Assembly (NCBI RefSeq): GCF_037042905.1
Contig: NW_026974141.1
Span: 1,263,001-1,327,000 of the forward strand
Direction: 5' to 3'
Origin: Lytechinus pictus
Taxonomy: Eukaryota > Echinodermata > Echinoidea > Temnopleuroida > Toxopneustidae
DNA length: 64,000 bases
Shown here: in pieces, positions 10,507 to 21,441 of the stretch
How the letters are laid out: every line of letters starts with the position of its first letter
Position numbering within the stretch: the first letter of the stretch is position 1
Program-made: the position numbers and the translations under genes
Notes under the pieces: model-generated
What the model saw: the letters and a program-made list of their open reading frames with translations, nothing else
The model's database searches: none
Told to the model about the DNA's origin: nothing

Positions 10507-13500
10507 TTCATCATCATCTTCATCATCATCACCATCATCATTATTATAATCATCATTATCATTATCATCACCATCATCAGCATCATCATCATTATCATCA
10601 TCATCATCATCATTATCATCATCATGATTATTATCACCATCACCATCATCATCCTTATCATCATCATCATCATTATCATCATCATCATCATCATTATCAT
10701 CATCATCATCGTTATCATTATCATCTTCATCGTCATCTTCATCACAAACAACATTATTATCATCATCATCATCTTCTCCTTCTTCATCATCGTCATCATC
10801 ACTATCCCTGAGTATGATAATGTTGTCATCTTCCTCCATTCTTGTTTCATCTTCAGAGGATGGTCATTTAGACGAGATCGAATTTATATCAGCTGCTCCA
10901 TCCGAGAGTCCTTCTAAGCAGAGTCCTAATCATGAAGATGCCCTCGTTCTTTTTGAGACGTTCGATAAGAACAGAGATGCGCGATTAAGGTATGTCTAAA
11001 AAATTAAACCATGCAGGAAACGGCTCTTTCAACGATAAATAATTTACCCTATGTCACGTGGGAGTGACTTTTTTTAATTATTTACCTACTGCTGCTTGAC
11101 ACCAAATAAAGAATACGTACAACTGAAAAATACAGTTATTAAAAAGATTTAATCAAATCTCTTTTGTCATTCTGTGGTTTCCTTTTGATTTCTTTTACAA
11201 TTTCAATTTCACTGAATAACAGATGAGTGCATAAAGCAACACATTTTTAATAACAAAAGACACTTCCTGTGCACTTGCACAATCTATTCATTAAAGAGAA
11301 CTGTACATAATTATTTAAAACACTTGTACAAAATATGGCATCCACCTGATCTTGTACGTACCCGAAAAGGGGGGGGGGGGTATCAAGCGTTTCCAACGCT
11401 TGCTATTGAAATATTCAAAATATATTTAGGCCTACCCTAACCTGGACCAAGTAAATATCTTAAACACATGTTTAAACTCTAACTGAAACATATAATTGTA
11501 TTAAATTTCTTTCCTGACACCCTTTTTTTTCATGGTGATTTTTTTTAATATGCAACTAGACACAATTATTTTTCATGCAGAATTAAATGCAAATGCGGAT
11601 TTTTTTTTCTTTCTTGTTTTAAAAGTTCGAAAATGAACACAAACGAATGCTTACCATCATTCTGTTATCTCATCAGCAACATCAAATAATTACTAGTTAC
11701 ATATCTTGGTAATGTGGTGGTGTGGTGTTGGTGGTGTAGTGGTGGTGTTGGTCGTAGTAGTGGACTTTTTAATTGGCGGTTGATATTACAATGATTTTGT
11801 ATAAGCGGATGAAGCTGTATCTGATACTTAATAATTCACCTTTTTTTTCCTTGCTTACTTACAATATGGGCGTTCATTGCAACAGTTTTAAGGAGGTGAT
11901 GGACACGGTGCGGAGTATTGGCTCGACCACCTTGACTCCAATCGAAGCAATTCATCAGTTTGGTCTGATTGATGTTGATCAAGATGGCATTTTGTCTTTC
12001 GATGGTGAGAGAAACCAATGGTGACAAGCCGCCCAAAGACAAATTATAAGTCACAAAAAAATATTGAGCTTGAAAAATCACTTCCAAAGCTTTACACTGT
12101 AAAAACGCTGTTTAAAATGTTAAGCACGTTGTTTAAGCCCGTCACTCTAACAACTACTGTTTGAACTTTTTAAACAAATGTTTAGACTTTTTAAACAACT
12201 GTTTAGACTTTTTAAACAACTGTTTAAACTTTTTAAACAAGTTGTTTAAAAAGTTTAAACAATTACAAAACAGTTTAAACAACCTGTTGTTAGAGTGACA
12301 GGCTTAAACAACGTGCTATTTTTTTTACTGTGTAAATTGATCTATTTTCCTGTCAAAATTGATCAACAATTACCCTCTCAAGTACTCGGTTGAAATCCCG
12401 CAAGTGTTTCAAATAACAAAGAGAAAGTAAAATTTGAAGTTTAGAGTGCACAGATTCAAGCATGAGATGTGCACACTGTCAAGACTGTGCAATTTAGATG
12501 AAATTTTCAAACAATCCGTAAAAAAAGGGGGTCAAAGAAAATCTTGTATATTTTCTTTTGTTAAATTTCAGAACTTCAATTTTTTTTACAGCATGAAGAA
12601 AAAGATTTCCCTTTCAGATAAATTGATATTTTAATTTTTGCTTTTTGAAGACCAAATTTTCTTTTTAGCATTTTACAGATAACCTTCTCTGGCGATTTCG
12701 TGTTGGTTTGGGGGTGGCTGATCAGGTCGGTTTTTGCCTAATTTCTGCATGTTTATAATCAGTTTCAAAGGCGATGCCACAAAGTGGGATGGGCAGGGGA
12801 TAATCCATGCACCCCCCCCCCCTTCCCCTCCGATTTTTTTTAAGTAGTGCAGGAAAAGAGGAAACAATTAAAACAAGCAGGAAATGAGAAAGAAAAGGGA
12901 AGAGAGAATAAAGAAAAAGAGTTACTAGTCGTTTAAATTTAATATCATCCCTGTTTTTCGAAACGGAAGAGGTGATCTAGCTTGTCCACCACTCCCTAGA
13001 AAAATACCTTGGGGCGCAACCCTCTAGATCAGCTTTAATAATAGATCACAATGATATAATTTTGAAATCCATTCTGCGTGCTTGAGGCGCATAGAGATGT
13101 TGTTTTGCAGATGTATGTAAAAGAAAGTACTCTATGTAAGATAATTTGATTCGTTATTTTTGTTCATATTATGAGATAACGGTTCCGTTTGTTCTCTGGA
13201 ATAAAAAGGAAATAAAGAAAAGAAAGTTTCGAAGGCTAAAGGAAGAATACTCCGTCCAAGGACTTGATACAGGGGTGATTTGTTCCCTGTAAAGTGATGC
13301 AACTTGAGCGGGCTAATTTACAATTTAAAAATTCACGACTTAAACCAAAATTCATGGATTTGAACAACTCTTTCATTTTCATTCGATATCCTGAATTCAG
13401 TGAATATTCTTCCTTGAAGATAGATTTAAATTCAAAGCTGCAATTATCGACAAGAATCATCAGAAGTCGGGATTTGCACATTTTAATTGGTGTTGTCAAA

Positions 13501-15294
13501 TTTATAATCAACATATTTTCGAAATACAATTATAATCCAACAATCGCTAGATTACAAATTCATTGCGTTATTTATCTAGATAAAGGTTTCAGAAAGGAAA
13601 CACCCATGGTGTGTGGGAGGCAGATTAGAGGAAGTTTGAATGAATTTTGGTATCTTTTAGATAAACCCTTCTACAGTTGCCCAAGACTTGATGCCGACTC
13701 TTCTCTGACGTAGGACTTAAACTTGAAGGCTTGGTCCACCCAAAATTTTAGATAATTTGAAGAAACAGATAAACTCATCCGAGCATAAATTATATTATGC
13801 TGAAAATTCCAACAAAATAGGATGTGAAAGATGTATCATCTTAAAGTTTTGCTTATTTAGATCTCAATTCCACTGAAGCTAAATAAGAGTCTATTACATT
13901 TCTTGCCTTTAAAGTCTGGGGTCAGAAAGTAATATTCCAAGCCCATTAATGTTTTAATCAACCAAAATTTCGTTAGAATATTAATCTACCAGCTGCTAAT
14001 TAATCATTCCCAATTCGTCATCAATATCGGTTGGTTTTTAACCAATATTTAGAAAGTCCAAACTTTAATTTTACTTTTATGCTTGTTACAAAATTTCTGA
14101 GCATCATATTTTGAAAGATTTTGGTTGATTTTCATATTGGAAATATGATTGTGGTAATGGCTCGATAAATTGCCATTTGGCCTGCACCCGATTCGACTAC
14201 TTTCCATTTGGTCTCATCCCTGCATGGTCTAATCCTAGTTCATCTACAATCAGTTTGTTTACTAACTATTTGGTCTGATTGCTATTAAGCCCTTTTACCA
14301 TTTAGCCTACTTTACGGTAAAGCTATATATCTCGTCTACTAACCACTCTATTTGTTTTTATACTATATACTTTGTCTGCAGTACCGTTCGATGAATTGTT
14401 TATGCATCAGTTTTGTTCAAGATAGTGACAAATATAGTATAATAACTATATAGAGGAAGTGGAGTTGGACGAATTTGGGCATTAGACTTGGGGTGCGTTT
14501 ATCCGCCACTTTTTTACCCTATAATCATGATTCCAATCATGATTCAAATCACGATTCTGCAGAATCACGATTGCGTTTAGTCGAAATTGAATATAATCAT
14601 GATTAGAATCACAAACATGAACTACGAAAAAAAGGGCGTTTGGAAAGACGTTTCTGCAGAATCACGTACGAAAATGTTCGGATAAACGATATCGTGATTT
14701 GAATCATGATTATATGACGTCATTGTGTCGAGCTATTTCCGGTTCTTGCCAAGGCGCGCGCCCCACGTTGTCACATCACATGTACGTCGCCGACCTCCAA
14801 TTAAGTGTCCAACGTTGACCTATACTTCCTGGGTCAAACTGCGCACTGTGATGCGCACTGGATCGGTCCGAATCCGAGGAGAAACAGCGTTGGAACGAAG
14901 GTCGTCTAAACCCTGATTCTGTAGTAATTGTGATTCATGTTTGTGATTTGAATCATGATTCCAATCATGATTCAAATCACGATTCTGGCTTGAGGTCGGA
15001 TAAACGCAGCCTAAATGATTCGAGTGTTACACCACAAGTAGTGCAGACCAGATTGTATACCAAACTCATAGTAGGACCGAGACCAAAGTCCATGTGGCCC
15101 ATGTGGTATTATAAAGAATATCTATCATGTCTAAGATGTAGACCAACTGCTTGCAAACCAAATGAATATTAATCAATTTTTCTATCATATCTATTTTATT
15201 TTTCGCTATTCCCTCTCACTCCGATATTTCAGAATTTTACAGATCACTAGAAGTTCTACCACAAAGCTCAACCTCAGCAAGTGAAGAGCAATAA
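10165..15294 (+). CDS. Calmodulin-like four-EF-hand protein, 5'-incomplete, four exons
   Basis: Joining 10165-10314, 10857-10989, 11886-12004 and 15233-15294 gives an open frame of about 153 residues ending in TAA, close to calmodulin's 149. It has four EF-hand loops: DVDLDGKITPIE, DINEDGHLDEIE, DKNRDARLSFKE (Ala in place of Gly at loop position 6) and DVDQDGILSFDE. All keep the acidic or polar Ca-ligand positions and the final Glu, so calcium binding is likely. Three introns lie inside loops 2, 3 and 4; those in loops 2 and 4 split the codon for a Glu after its first base. The protein ends with a Ser/Glu-rich tail after FYRSLEVLPQ. The first exon has no in-frame ATG, and its acceptor AG at 10163-10164 implies at least one upstream exon that I could not find. 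This is a calcium sensor of unknown partner and not a close match to true calmodulin. The exon chain is inferred from frame and motif continuity. Confidence 0.8.
10322..10800. repeat. TCA/ATC microsatellite filling an intron
   Basis: About 480 bp of imperfect TCA/ATC repeats interspersed with CTT, CAC and GTC variants make up nearly all of the first visible EF-hand intron (10315-10856). Long Ile-, Met- or Asp-rich open frames across it on both strands are artefacts of this repeat. Confidence 0.95.
10857..10989 (+). CDS. EF-hand gene, second visible exon (loops 2-3)
   Basis: The acceptor is CTTCAG. Its first two bases complete the Glu codon of loop 2, giving EDGHLDEIEF. A Ser/Pro-rich linker follows, then a helix (ALVLFETF) and the start of loop 3. 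It ends at TTAAG before donor GTATGT, phase 2. Confidence 0.82.
10990..11885 (+). other. EF-hand gene intron, otherwise unremarkable
   Basis: AT-rich intron with a G10 run near 11370 and a short GGTGGTGTT-rich stretch at about 11712-11762. No gene or clear transposon is seen. Confidence 0.6.
11886..12004 (+). CDS. EF-hand gene, third visible exon (loops 3-4)
   Basis: The acceptor is TTGCAACAG. The exon completes loop 3 (AG+T gives Ser, then FKE), encodes a linker with STTLTPIEAIHQF and most of loop 4 (DVDQDGILSFD). It ends GAT-G before donor GTGAGA. Confidence 0.82.
12091..12336. mobile_element. Foldback MITE with ~23-bp internal repeats
   Basis: The ends TTTACACTGTAAAAA and TTTTTACTGTGTAAA are inverted. 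Inside, AACTTTTTAAACAACTGTTT-like units repeat about four times and then appear inverted, and TCACTCTAACAAC faces GTTGTTAGAGTGA. The whole 246 bp can form a hairpin. It lies in the last EF-hand intron. Confidence 0.82.
12337..13720. other. Intron sequence, no gene recognised
   Basis: It contains a purine-rich patch (12855-12920) and a C11 run near 12810. An open frame of 139 codons (13294-13713, +) has no recognisable domain, and its reverse strand is partly open too, so I treat it as chance. Confidence 0.4.
13721..13870. mobile_element. Half of a TTAA-family MITE
   Basis: It starts GGCTTGGTCCACCC and runs through a TGCTGAAAATTCCAACAAAAT phrase to AAAGTTTTGCTTATTT, then stops. The second half and right TIR are missing. 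Confidence 0.55.
14160..14345. repeat. Quasi-periodic CCATTTGGTCTA repeat
   Basis: The phrase CCATTTGGTCT or a variant (GCCATTTGGCCTG, CCATTTGGTCTC, CTATTTGGTCTG, CCATTTAGCCTA) recurs at roughly 18-40 bp intervals. It is the same motif type as the larger array at 27781-28170. Confidence 0.55.
14491..15012. mobile_element. Foldback MITE with GGGTGCGTTTATCCG ends
   Basis: The left end GGGTGCGTTTATCCG and right end CGGATAAACGCAGCCT are inverted. Subterminal blocks repeat AATCATGATT many times and the arms match over about 150 bp. The central 200 bp is GC-richer. No TSD is clear. It sits about 220 bp before the terminal EF-hand exon. Confidence 0.82.
15233..15294 (+). CDS. EF-hand gene, terminal coding exon
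   Basis: The acceptor is CCGATATTTCAG. AA completes the last Glu of loop 4 and gives EFYRSLEVLPQ plus a short Ser/Thr/Glu tail before TAA at 15292-15294. It is too short for simple ORF finding and is supported by the phase and the EF-hand continuation. A possible polyadenylation hexamer AATAAA is at 15664. Confidence 0.78.
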
Positions 15295-16014
15295 TCGGAT
15301 AGGAGTGGTTGACAGGTCTACATGATTATAAACCAATCAACCACGAGTGGATTTCAAAAGCTGTGGATTTTAACATTTCTCATCTCTAAAGCGTTCCTTA
15401 TTAATTTTTGGTTTTATTCTTGAACAAAGTCTCGCAATCTCAGTATTTGGCCTATTTTTTTATCATCAAAATTGATATACATACTTATTTGTTTCAAATG
15501 AATGTGTTATTTGTGTCATGTTTATCTGATTTACAGAAATATGACATTTATCATATTTAGTTATTTAACTATTCAAAGGAACCTTTTTTTGGGGCAGTAA
15601 CCCAAGCTGCCAAAAGAAATTATTAGTTTAATTTAAAGTCTCTCCATTTGTTGAGGTAATACAAATAAAACAAAATAGACAGCATGTTAGTAGATCGAAT
15701 TTTAAAAATATAAATATGAAAGAATGAATATGGAAATACATGCCAGTGGCGTTTCCTTGAAAACCCTTAAAGCCATCGAATACTTTGGTCATGAATTATT
15801 AATAACTATAAGTTTTCAATATCATGCAGGTACGTCAAAGAGAATATTACGTTAAAATATCAGTAATCCGACATGATCTTATTTTTCATTTATTATTTAC
15901 ATCTTAATCAATGTGATCTCTTTTTGTAATCCAATGTGTGGGTGCCATAGTATCTCATCAAAGAAATGTATTCTTGAAATAGGAAATCGTAGCTTATAAA
16001 ATGCAACTTAACGC
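15295..16014. other. 3' flank of the EF-hand gene
   Basis: AT-rich, with AATAAA at 15664-15669 as a candidate polyadenylation signal. Nothing else is recognised. Confidence 0.35.
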
Positions 16015-16700
16015 TTAAAGGACAAGTTCACCCCAACAGAGAGTTGATTCGAATAAAAGGAGAAAACCCCAACAAGTTTATACCACTGAAAATTTCATCA
16101 AAATCGGATGTAGAAGAAGAGTTCTGACATTTTAAAGTTTCGCTTAATTTCACAAAACAGTGTGGCCTATATTATGCACATCATGGTCGATATGCAAATG
16201 AGCAGACTGATGACGTCACCCACTCACTATTTCTTTCGTATTTTGTTATATGAAACATGAAAAATTCTAATTTTCTCGTCATTGTCCTGTGAAGCATAAT
16301 TTTATTCCTCCCTGAACATGTAAAATAACCAAGTCAAGTTGGTCTTATTGTCAAATCTGAAAATTAAAATATTGTATAATTCTAACAAAAGAAATAGTGA
16401 GTGAGGGACATCATCGACTCACTCAGTTGGTCCTTCTTGTCAAATCTCTAAAAATTGAAATATTGTTTAATTCTAACAATAAAAATAAAAGAAATAGTGA
16501 GTGAGGAACATCATCGACTTTCTCATTTGCATATCGCTGTGTCGGACTTATAACTGCTTTGTGAGAAACAAGCGAAACTTATAAATGTCATAAATTTCTT
16601 TTTCTACACCCGATTTTGATGAAATGTTCAGCATTATGCTTGTTCGATTTTTCTCTATGGATTGAAAAAAAAAGAATTCTGGGGTCTACTCGAACTTTAA
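16015..16700. mobile_element. TTAA-flanked MITE with internal duplication
   Basis: TTAA at 16015 and 16697 bound ends AAGGACAAGTTCACCCC and GGGGTCTACTCGAACTT. A block of about 105 bp containing AAAGAAATAGTGAGTGAGG is duplicated in tandem (about 16385-16520), explaining its greater length. Confidence 0.85.
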
Positions 16701-16887
16701 TGCGGATAATCAGGAAGCTTAGTGATAATCTGCCAGAATCTTCAACCCTGAAGGAGGCATGTAACCTGAAGAAGAGGAAGAAGATAATCATGCCACACTC
16801 TTTGAAAATAGAATGTACTGATTGGAACATTTTAAGGTTCTTCTAAGACATGTAAGAAGTAAAAAAGGATCCCAAAATGGGTTCTCA

Positions 16888-17160
16888 CACTGGCGGATCA
16901 GGGGGGGGGGGGGCACAGCTGGCCCCGCGTACTCCCCCCCCCTTAGAGGCACAATTAATATTTGTAATATAAAAATGCCGTTAAAACAGAAGTGTGCCCC
17001 CTCCCCCTTTGAAAGTGAAGTCCTTTTTTGTGCTTGTCAAATCTTTTCATGGAGGAAATCCCCTTAATTTTTGGTTAAAACCTTTTGTTTCGTTTGTCAA
17101 ACTTTTCCTCTAGAAAATGTGCCCCCCCCCCCCTGTCGAAAAAGCTTGGATCCGCCCCTA
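16888..17160. mobile_element. hAT-like MITE with 8-bp TSD
   Basis: The ends CACTGGCGGATCAG and GGATCCGCCCCTA are inverted, with flanks GGTTCTCA (16880-16887) and GGTTCTAA (17161-17168). It contains TTTTTGTGCTTGTCAAATC-type phrases and G11/C10 runs. It closely resembles 27128-27339, sharing AAAATGCCGTTAAAACAGAA. Confidence 0.9.
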
Positions 17161-17168
17161 GGTTCTAA

Positions 17169-18400
17169 ACAGTAATTTTATGGATTTCTATGGAGTACAG
17201 AACCATGTCTATTTGGAATAGGGTTGTTCCAATTAAAGACCAATTGCTCTCGTGTAAGACCCGGTTTTATATATGCTTTGACCTGAAATGAGTAGAAGAA
17301 GGCTGTTTGCACTATAAAGAAATTTGGTGTATAGAGAATAAACGCATTTCGTTCTATAAAAACTACTGCTAAAATCTAGTAGGGCCTACATTGAATAAGT
17401 TTTAACATTGCGATGAATGTGAATTTTCTGTTTTTTTTTATTATTATTTTTAGGGCTCTTTTTAGCATTTTGGGGGCGAAATAGCCCCGGCCCCCGTGTA
17501 TTTTTCCCTGGCCTGGGGTAGTCACTTTCAAGCAATCTGCTTCAGCAATCCTTCTCCTGCATTTTGAATGCTATGATAATTTGGTAGTAGATATTTTTTT
17601 GTTTTTGGAATGATATTTCTTAGTATTTTTAATCTATGGCTAATGCAAAGAAAAAGAGGTGATCATCTTAATTATATTTGTTATGTTACGAAACATGTAT
17701 CATGAATGCAGAAGAAAAAAATGAAATTCTCAAAATTTATTCATGAAACTGCTCTGATATTAAACTGACTGCTTTGTAGGAAACTTATCTGCTTTATTTT
17801 GCTAACAATTACATTATTTACATTATTTTGTAACTGTACGCGACGTTATGAAAAACAATGAATGAACTGATGTTTTACAATTTTAAAAGGTGCCCATTCT
17901 GCTGTATAAATGAATGATAATGAGCTGGAATGTGGGGTTGTCATTATTTCAAGCAATATTATGACAATCCTTCTAATTGTAGGCCAAACGTCATAATAAT
18001 CATTTTGTTTGGAATTATGTTTTTGGTACAATAATTTATTCATGTTTCTTGCAAACACTGTAATTGGCTAATATGTTTGTCATGTTATGAAAAACATATT
18101 ATATGCCTACGAATGATATGAATAAATGCAGAATAAGAGAACAATAAATAAATCATGTAAAAATAAGCAAATTCAAATTGAAAAATACATTTATATATCA
18201 CGCGGTTCGTTTATCATATACTGGCAACCCCAACGCAACCCTCTTTTAGTTGGCAGTATGTGGAAAAAGCATTCCCGCCGAGGATTCTTGTCATGGGATT
18301 TTTCGATTTGTAATAATTATTTATGTTTATAAAAAATAATACTAGAACGTACTAATTTGTATTTCATAAGATCGTGGACGCGGGTCGTGTAAACTTGCTT
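17169..18400. other. Intergenic, no gene recognised
   Basis: AT-rich sequence with only short chance open frames on both strands. Confidence 0.4.
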
Positions 18401-18439
18401 CTGCAAACAAATAGCCATGAAAGCATGGCCCTGGATGAG

Positions 18440-18780
18440 AAGCGGTGGTTCTGAAGCACCCCTAAGATTTTTCAAGGGGTGCTGCGTGTGTTAATCGCCA
18501 TTGGAAGCACTACCTGCAATTCTGGTAGGTGTGGCAAAATGAAGAAAATAATGCAACCAAAATGCCCTACATTTTGTAGTGATCTCCCCTTTTTCTTTCT
18601 TTTTTTTTGCTTATCAAATTTCTCTGGACGAAAATTGCCTTCACTTTGTAGTAAAACCCTTTTTTTGTCAAATTTCTCTAGGCAAAAATGGCCTATGGCC
18701 AAATTCTGCAAACCTTTTTTTTTTGCTTGTTAAATTCACATCTGTAAAAAGAAATCGCTCCCAGGACCCTGTAGCCATGG
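18440..18780. mobile_element. hAT-MITE-like interior fragment
   Basis: Three copies of a TTTTTTTGCTTATCAAATTT-like phrase, each followed by CTCTGGACGAAAA- or CTCTAGGCAAAAA-like sequence, match the internal module of the hAT-like MITEs. CACCCCTAAGATTTTTCAAG at 18458 may be an eroded end. TIRs are not certain. Confidence 0.5.
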
Positions 18781-18998
18781 TATAAATGGTATAAAACTGC
18801 TAATTAGTATTACGTGTTAATGATTGTCTTACATTTAGCTATTATGTTCTTGAATATTGTTGAAAAAATACTATATTTTGGAAATGAAATACCGTTTTGT
18901 GAACTTGTCATTGAATTCGTTATACTGCGATTCTATAAGGAAAGATAATGACGATTAGAATTAGGTAAGGATGGACGAGAAGGACCCAGTGGGGTAGT

Positions 18999-19580
18999 TT
19001 AAAGGTCAAGTCCACCCAAATGTTGATTTGAATAAAGAGAGAAAAATCAGACAAGCATGATGCTGAAAATTCATCAAAATCGGATGTTAAATAAGAAAAT
19101 TATTGCATTCTAAAGTTTCGCTTATTTTTCACAAAACTGTGATATGGACAACTCAGTGACATGCAAAGAGACAGTCGATGATGTGTATCACTCAATATTT
19201 TTTTTTTTTTTTTTTTAAATTATAACATATTTCATTTTTTTACAGATTTGACGATAAGGACCAACTTGACTAAACCATTATAGTATTAAACAATGTTAAT
19301 TCCACTTGTTCAGGGAGGAATTAATCGTTGTTTCACTTGACAATGAGGAGAAAATTTGAATATTTCATATAATAAGATACAAAAGAAATAGTGAGTGAAT
19401 GATGTCATCAGATGCCTCATTTGCATACCTACCAGGATGTGCATATAACTGTTTTGTGAAATTAAGCAAAATTTTAAAATGTCATAACTTTCTTATGATC
19501 CGATTTTGAGGAAATTTTTAGTGTTATGCTTGGTGTATTTTTCTCTTTATTCAAATCAACTTTTTGTTGAGGTGGCATAT
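18999..19580. mobile_element. TTAA-family MITE, right end decayed
   Basis: The left end TTAAAGGTCAAGTCCACCC is intact at 18999. The right half (TCCGATTTTGAGGAAATTT, CAACTTTTTGTTGAGGTGG) is recognisable but the last bases and TTAA are lost. Confidence 0.82.
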
Positions 19581-20639
19581 CGAAAACTTGTATGCAGTGT
19601 ACCGGACATGTAAAAACATAGCAGACGACGTTTGCAGACCTCGCGATCATCGTATGACTAGTGGTGTGGAATGTTCCATTGCGGCTTTATGGGGGAAATA
19701 GCATTACAGAGGGATAAAATGTATACACAGATAATGTTTCAGCGTTGATTCGCAATATTTTGAGTCAATTTTCATAAATTATCGTTGTTTGAACATTTAA
19801 ACATCATTATAAAATGAAAGAAATAAGCAAAACTTAATTTTCAGACTTAGCTATGCAGTGGTATGCTAGCATGCACCCCTCGTATACATAATGGACCCGT
19901 CATGGGTGTAGGTTTGCTCTTCGGACATCACTTTCACAAAGAAAATCTCCTCTGATTTGATGATAAAAGTGCCCTATTTCCTTATTAACCAATCCCCATG
20001 GTTCTTTCATGAGTATTTGCCTTACAATGTGCCCTTTATTGTAATCTGGGCGGAAATTCATGATACCACCACCCACCGATGTGACGACGGATATAATCCA
20101 CCGGGTACTATAAAAATGTCCCCCAAACCCATTATCCCAATACATATTCCTGACTATGGATGGTTTCTAGTGATTTTAATGTAATAAAGTGCCATATTTC
20201 CCACCAATTGAATGTAAAAAAAATTATGGTCATCTGATAGAAGAAGTTGTTACCATTCATTTCAGGGGGGCGGAAATTCTATCTGAATCAACGCTTGTCC
20301 TTGATACACATTTGTTTGTGAAAAAAGGGTATAATGCAAGGGAATTCTGCGTGTTATAAGGGTGCGCGCGTGCAGCGAGGACCTTCTGTCCGCTAGTTTT
20401 CCATATGACTTGTCCTTATTCAAGGATGAGGAAGACTGATTGGTAGAGAAAGAGAGACATATAGAGAGAGAGGGGGATTAGGGGGATGAATGGACACGGG
20501 GGAATATTATTCGAAAAGCATAGTGCACGGAAGGGATAAAATTGAGTAAGTGGTGGGCAGGTGTCGTGGAACGGATTTATGAGGGTGGGCTTGAAGGTCG
20601 ATTGGTACGTTGCTAATCACTTAGAAAATTTGTTTTTTC
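19581..20639. other. Upstream region of ACTR6, no gene recognised
   Basis: No supported gene, RNA or repeat is seen apart from a short GAGAGAGAGG stretch at about 20461. Confidence 0.4.
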
Positions 20640-21247
20640 TTATAAAATATTTTATTCTTTATGATCTTTTTATTAATTTCTTAATATTATTTTGGGGGGT
20701 TTTCTTATTTATTTATTATTTTATTTTATTTATTTGTTTATGAATCTATATTTATTTGATTTATTCATTTATGTATTCATTCATTTATTTATTTATCTAT
20801 TCATTTATCTAATTATTTATTAATGTATTCATATATTTATTTATTTACTTATTCATTCATTCATTCATTTATCGATCTATCTATCCATCCATCCATCCAT
20901 CCATATTTTTCTTAAATCTATTTATTCATTTATTTATTTATTTATTTATCTATTTATTTATTTAATTATTTATTTATTTATTGGGGGGCTCTTCGCAAGG
21001 CGACAATGGGCCTGACCACCTTGCACCAACTCCACCATCGGCATCGTCACCACGCACCACCACCTTATTTATCTAATTATTTAATTTATTTCTTTATTTT
21101 TTTTTATTTTTTTTTGTTTTGATTTGTTTATTCATTCATTTATTTATCTATTTAATTAATAAATTCATTTATTTATTTTTTTATCTATTTTAATTATTTA
21201 TTTTTTATGTATTTATTTATTTATTTATTTACTCATTTATTTTTTCA
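20640..21247. repeat. ATTT tetranucleotide microsatellite, interrupted
   Basis: About 600 bp of ATTT/TTTA repeats with ATTC, ATCC and ATCT variants is split by a unique segment at 20981-21063 that recurs next to the ACTR6 start. No TATA box can be assigned in such sequence. Confidence 0.92.
20981..21056 (+). repeat. Upstream copy of the duplicated ACTR6 5' segment
   Basis: It reads TTGGGGGGCTCTTCGCAAGG onward and ends CATCGTCACCACGCA. It repeats the segment at 21248-21324 with only a few changes, in the same orientation, 267 bp upstream and also preceded by ATTT repeats. Confidence 0.92.
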
Positions 21248-21324
21248 TTGGGGGGCTCTTCGCAAGGCGAAAATGGGGCTGACCACCTTGCACCAAACTC
21301 CACCATCGGCATCGTCACCACGCA
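21248..21324 (+). repeat. Proximal copy of the duplicated 5' segment
   Basis: This direct repeat of 20981-21056 ends 40 bp before the ACTR6 ATG, so it is probably promoter or 5'UTR. The changes relative to the upstream copy include one extra A in CCAAACTCC. Confidence 0.9.
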
Positions 21325-21341
21325 TTTACAGCGTTCTGTAA
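21273..21341 (+). other. Possible upstream ORF of ACTR6
   Basis: ATG at 21273 opens a 22-codon frame closed by TAA at 21339-21341, 23 bp before the ACTR6 start and in another frame. It could reduce ACTR6 translation if transcription begins upstream of it. The transcription start is unknown. The upstream duplicate lacks one base and does not preserve this frame. Confidence 0.35.
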
Positions 21342-21360
21342 ATTGCTCATCCATCGCATT

Positions 21361-21372
21361 CAACATGGCGGC
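21361..21372 (+). promoter_or_regulatory. YY1-like motif over the start codon
   Basis: CAACATGGCGGC matches the YY1 consensus AANATGGCGGC. In many animal housekeeping genes this motif overlaps the translation start or lies just downstream of the transcription start. The assignment is by motif alone. Confidence 0.45.
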
Positions 21373-21441
21373 CCCCACAGTTATTCTGGATAATGGCGCT
21401 CACCACGTTAAGATTGGATTAGCATCCGATAAAGAACCAAG
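21365..21441 (+). CDS. ACTR6: ACTR6 exon 1 (coding part)
   Basis: It encodes [20 protein letters not shown] and a few more residues, the first beta strands and nucleotide-binding turn of the actin fold. It ends AAG before donor GTGAGC, phase 2. Confidence 0.96.

Noticed and set aside
10266..10917. Three long open frames rich in Met/Ile/Asp (up to 201 codons)
   Set aside because: They are translations of the TCA/ATC microsatellite in the EF-hand intron and carry no other information.
13294..13713. 139-codon ORF as an exon or gene
   Set aside because: No recognisable domain, partly open on the other strand, and it lies inside an EF-hand gene intron.
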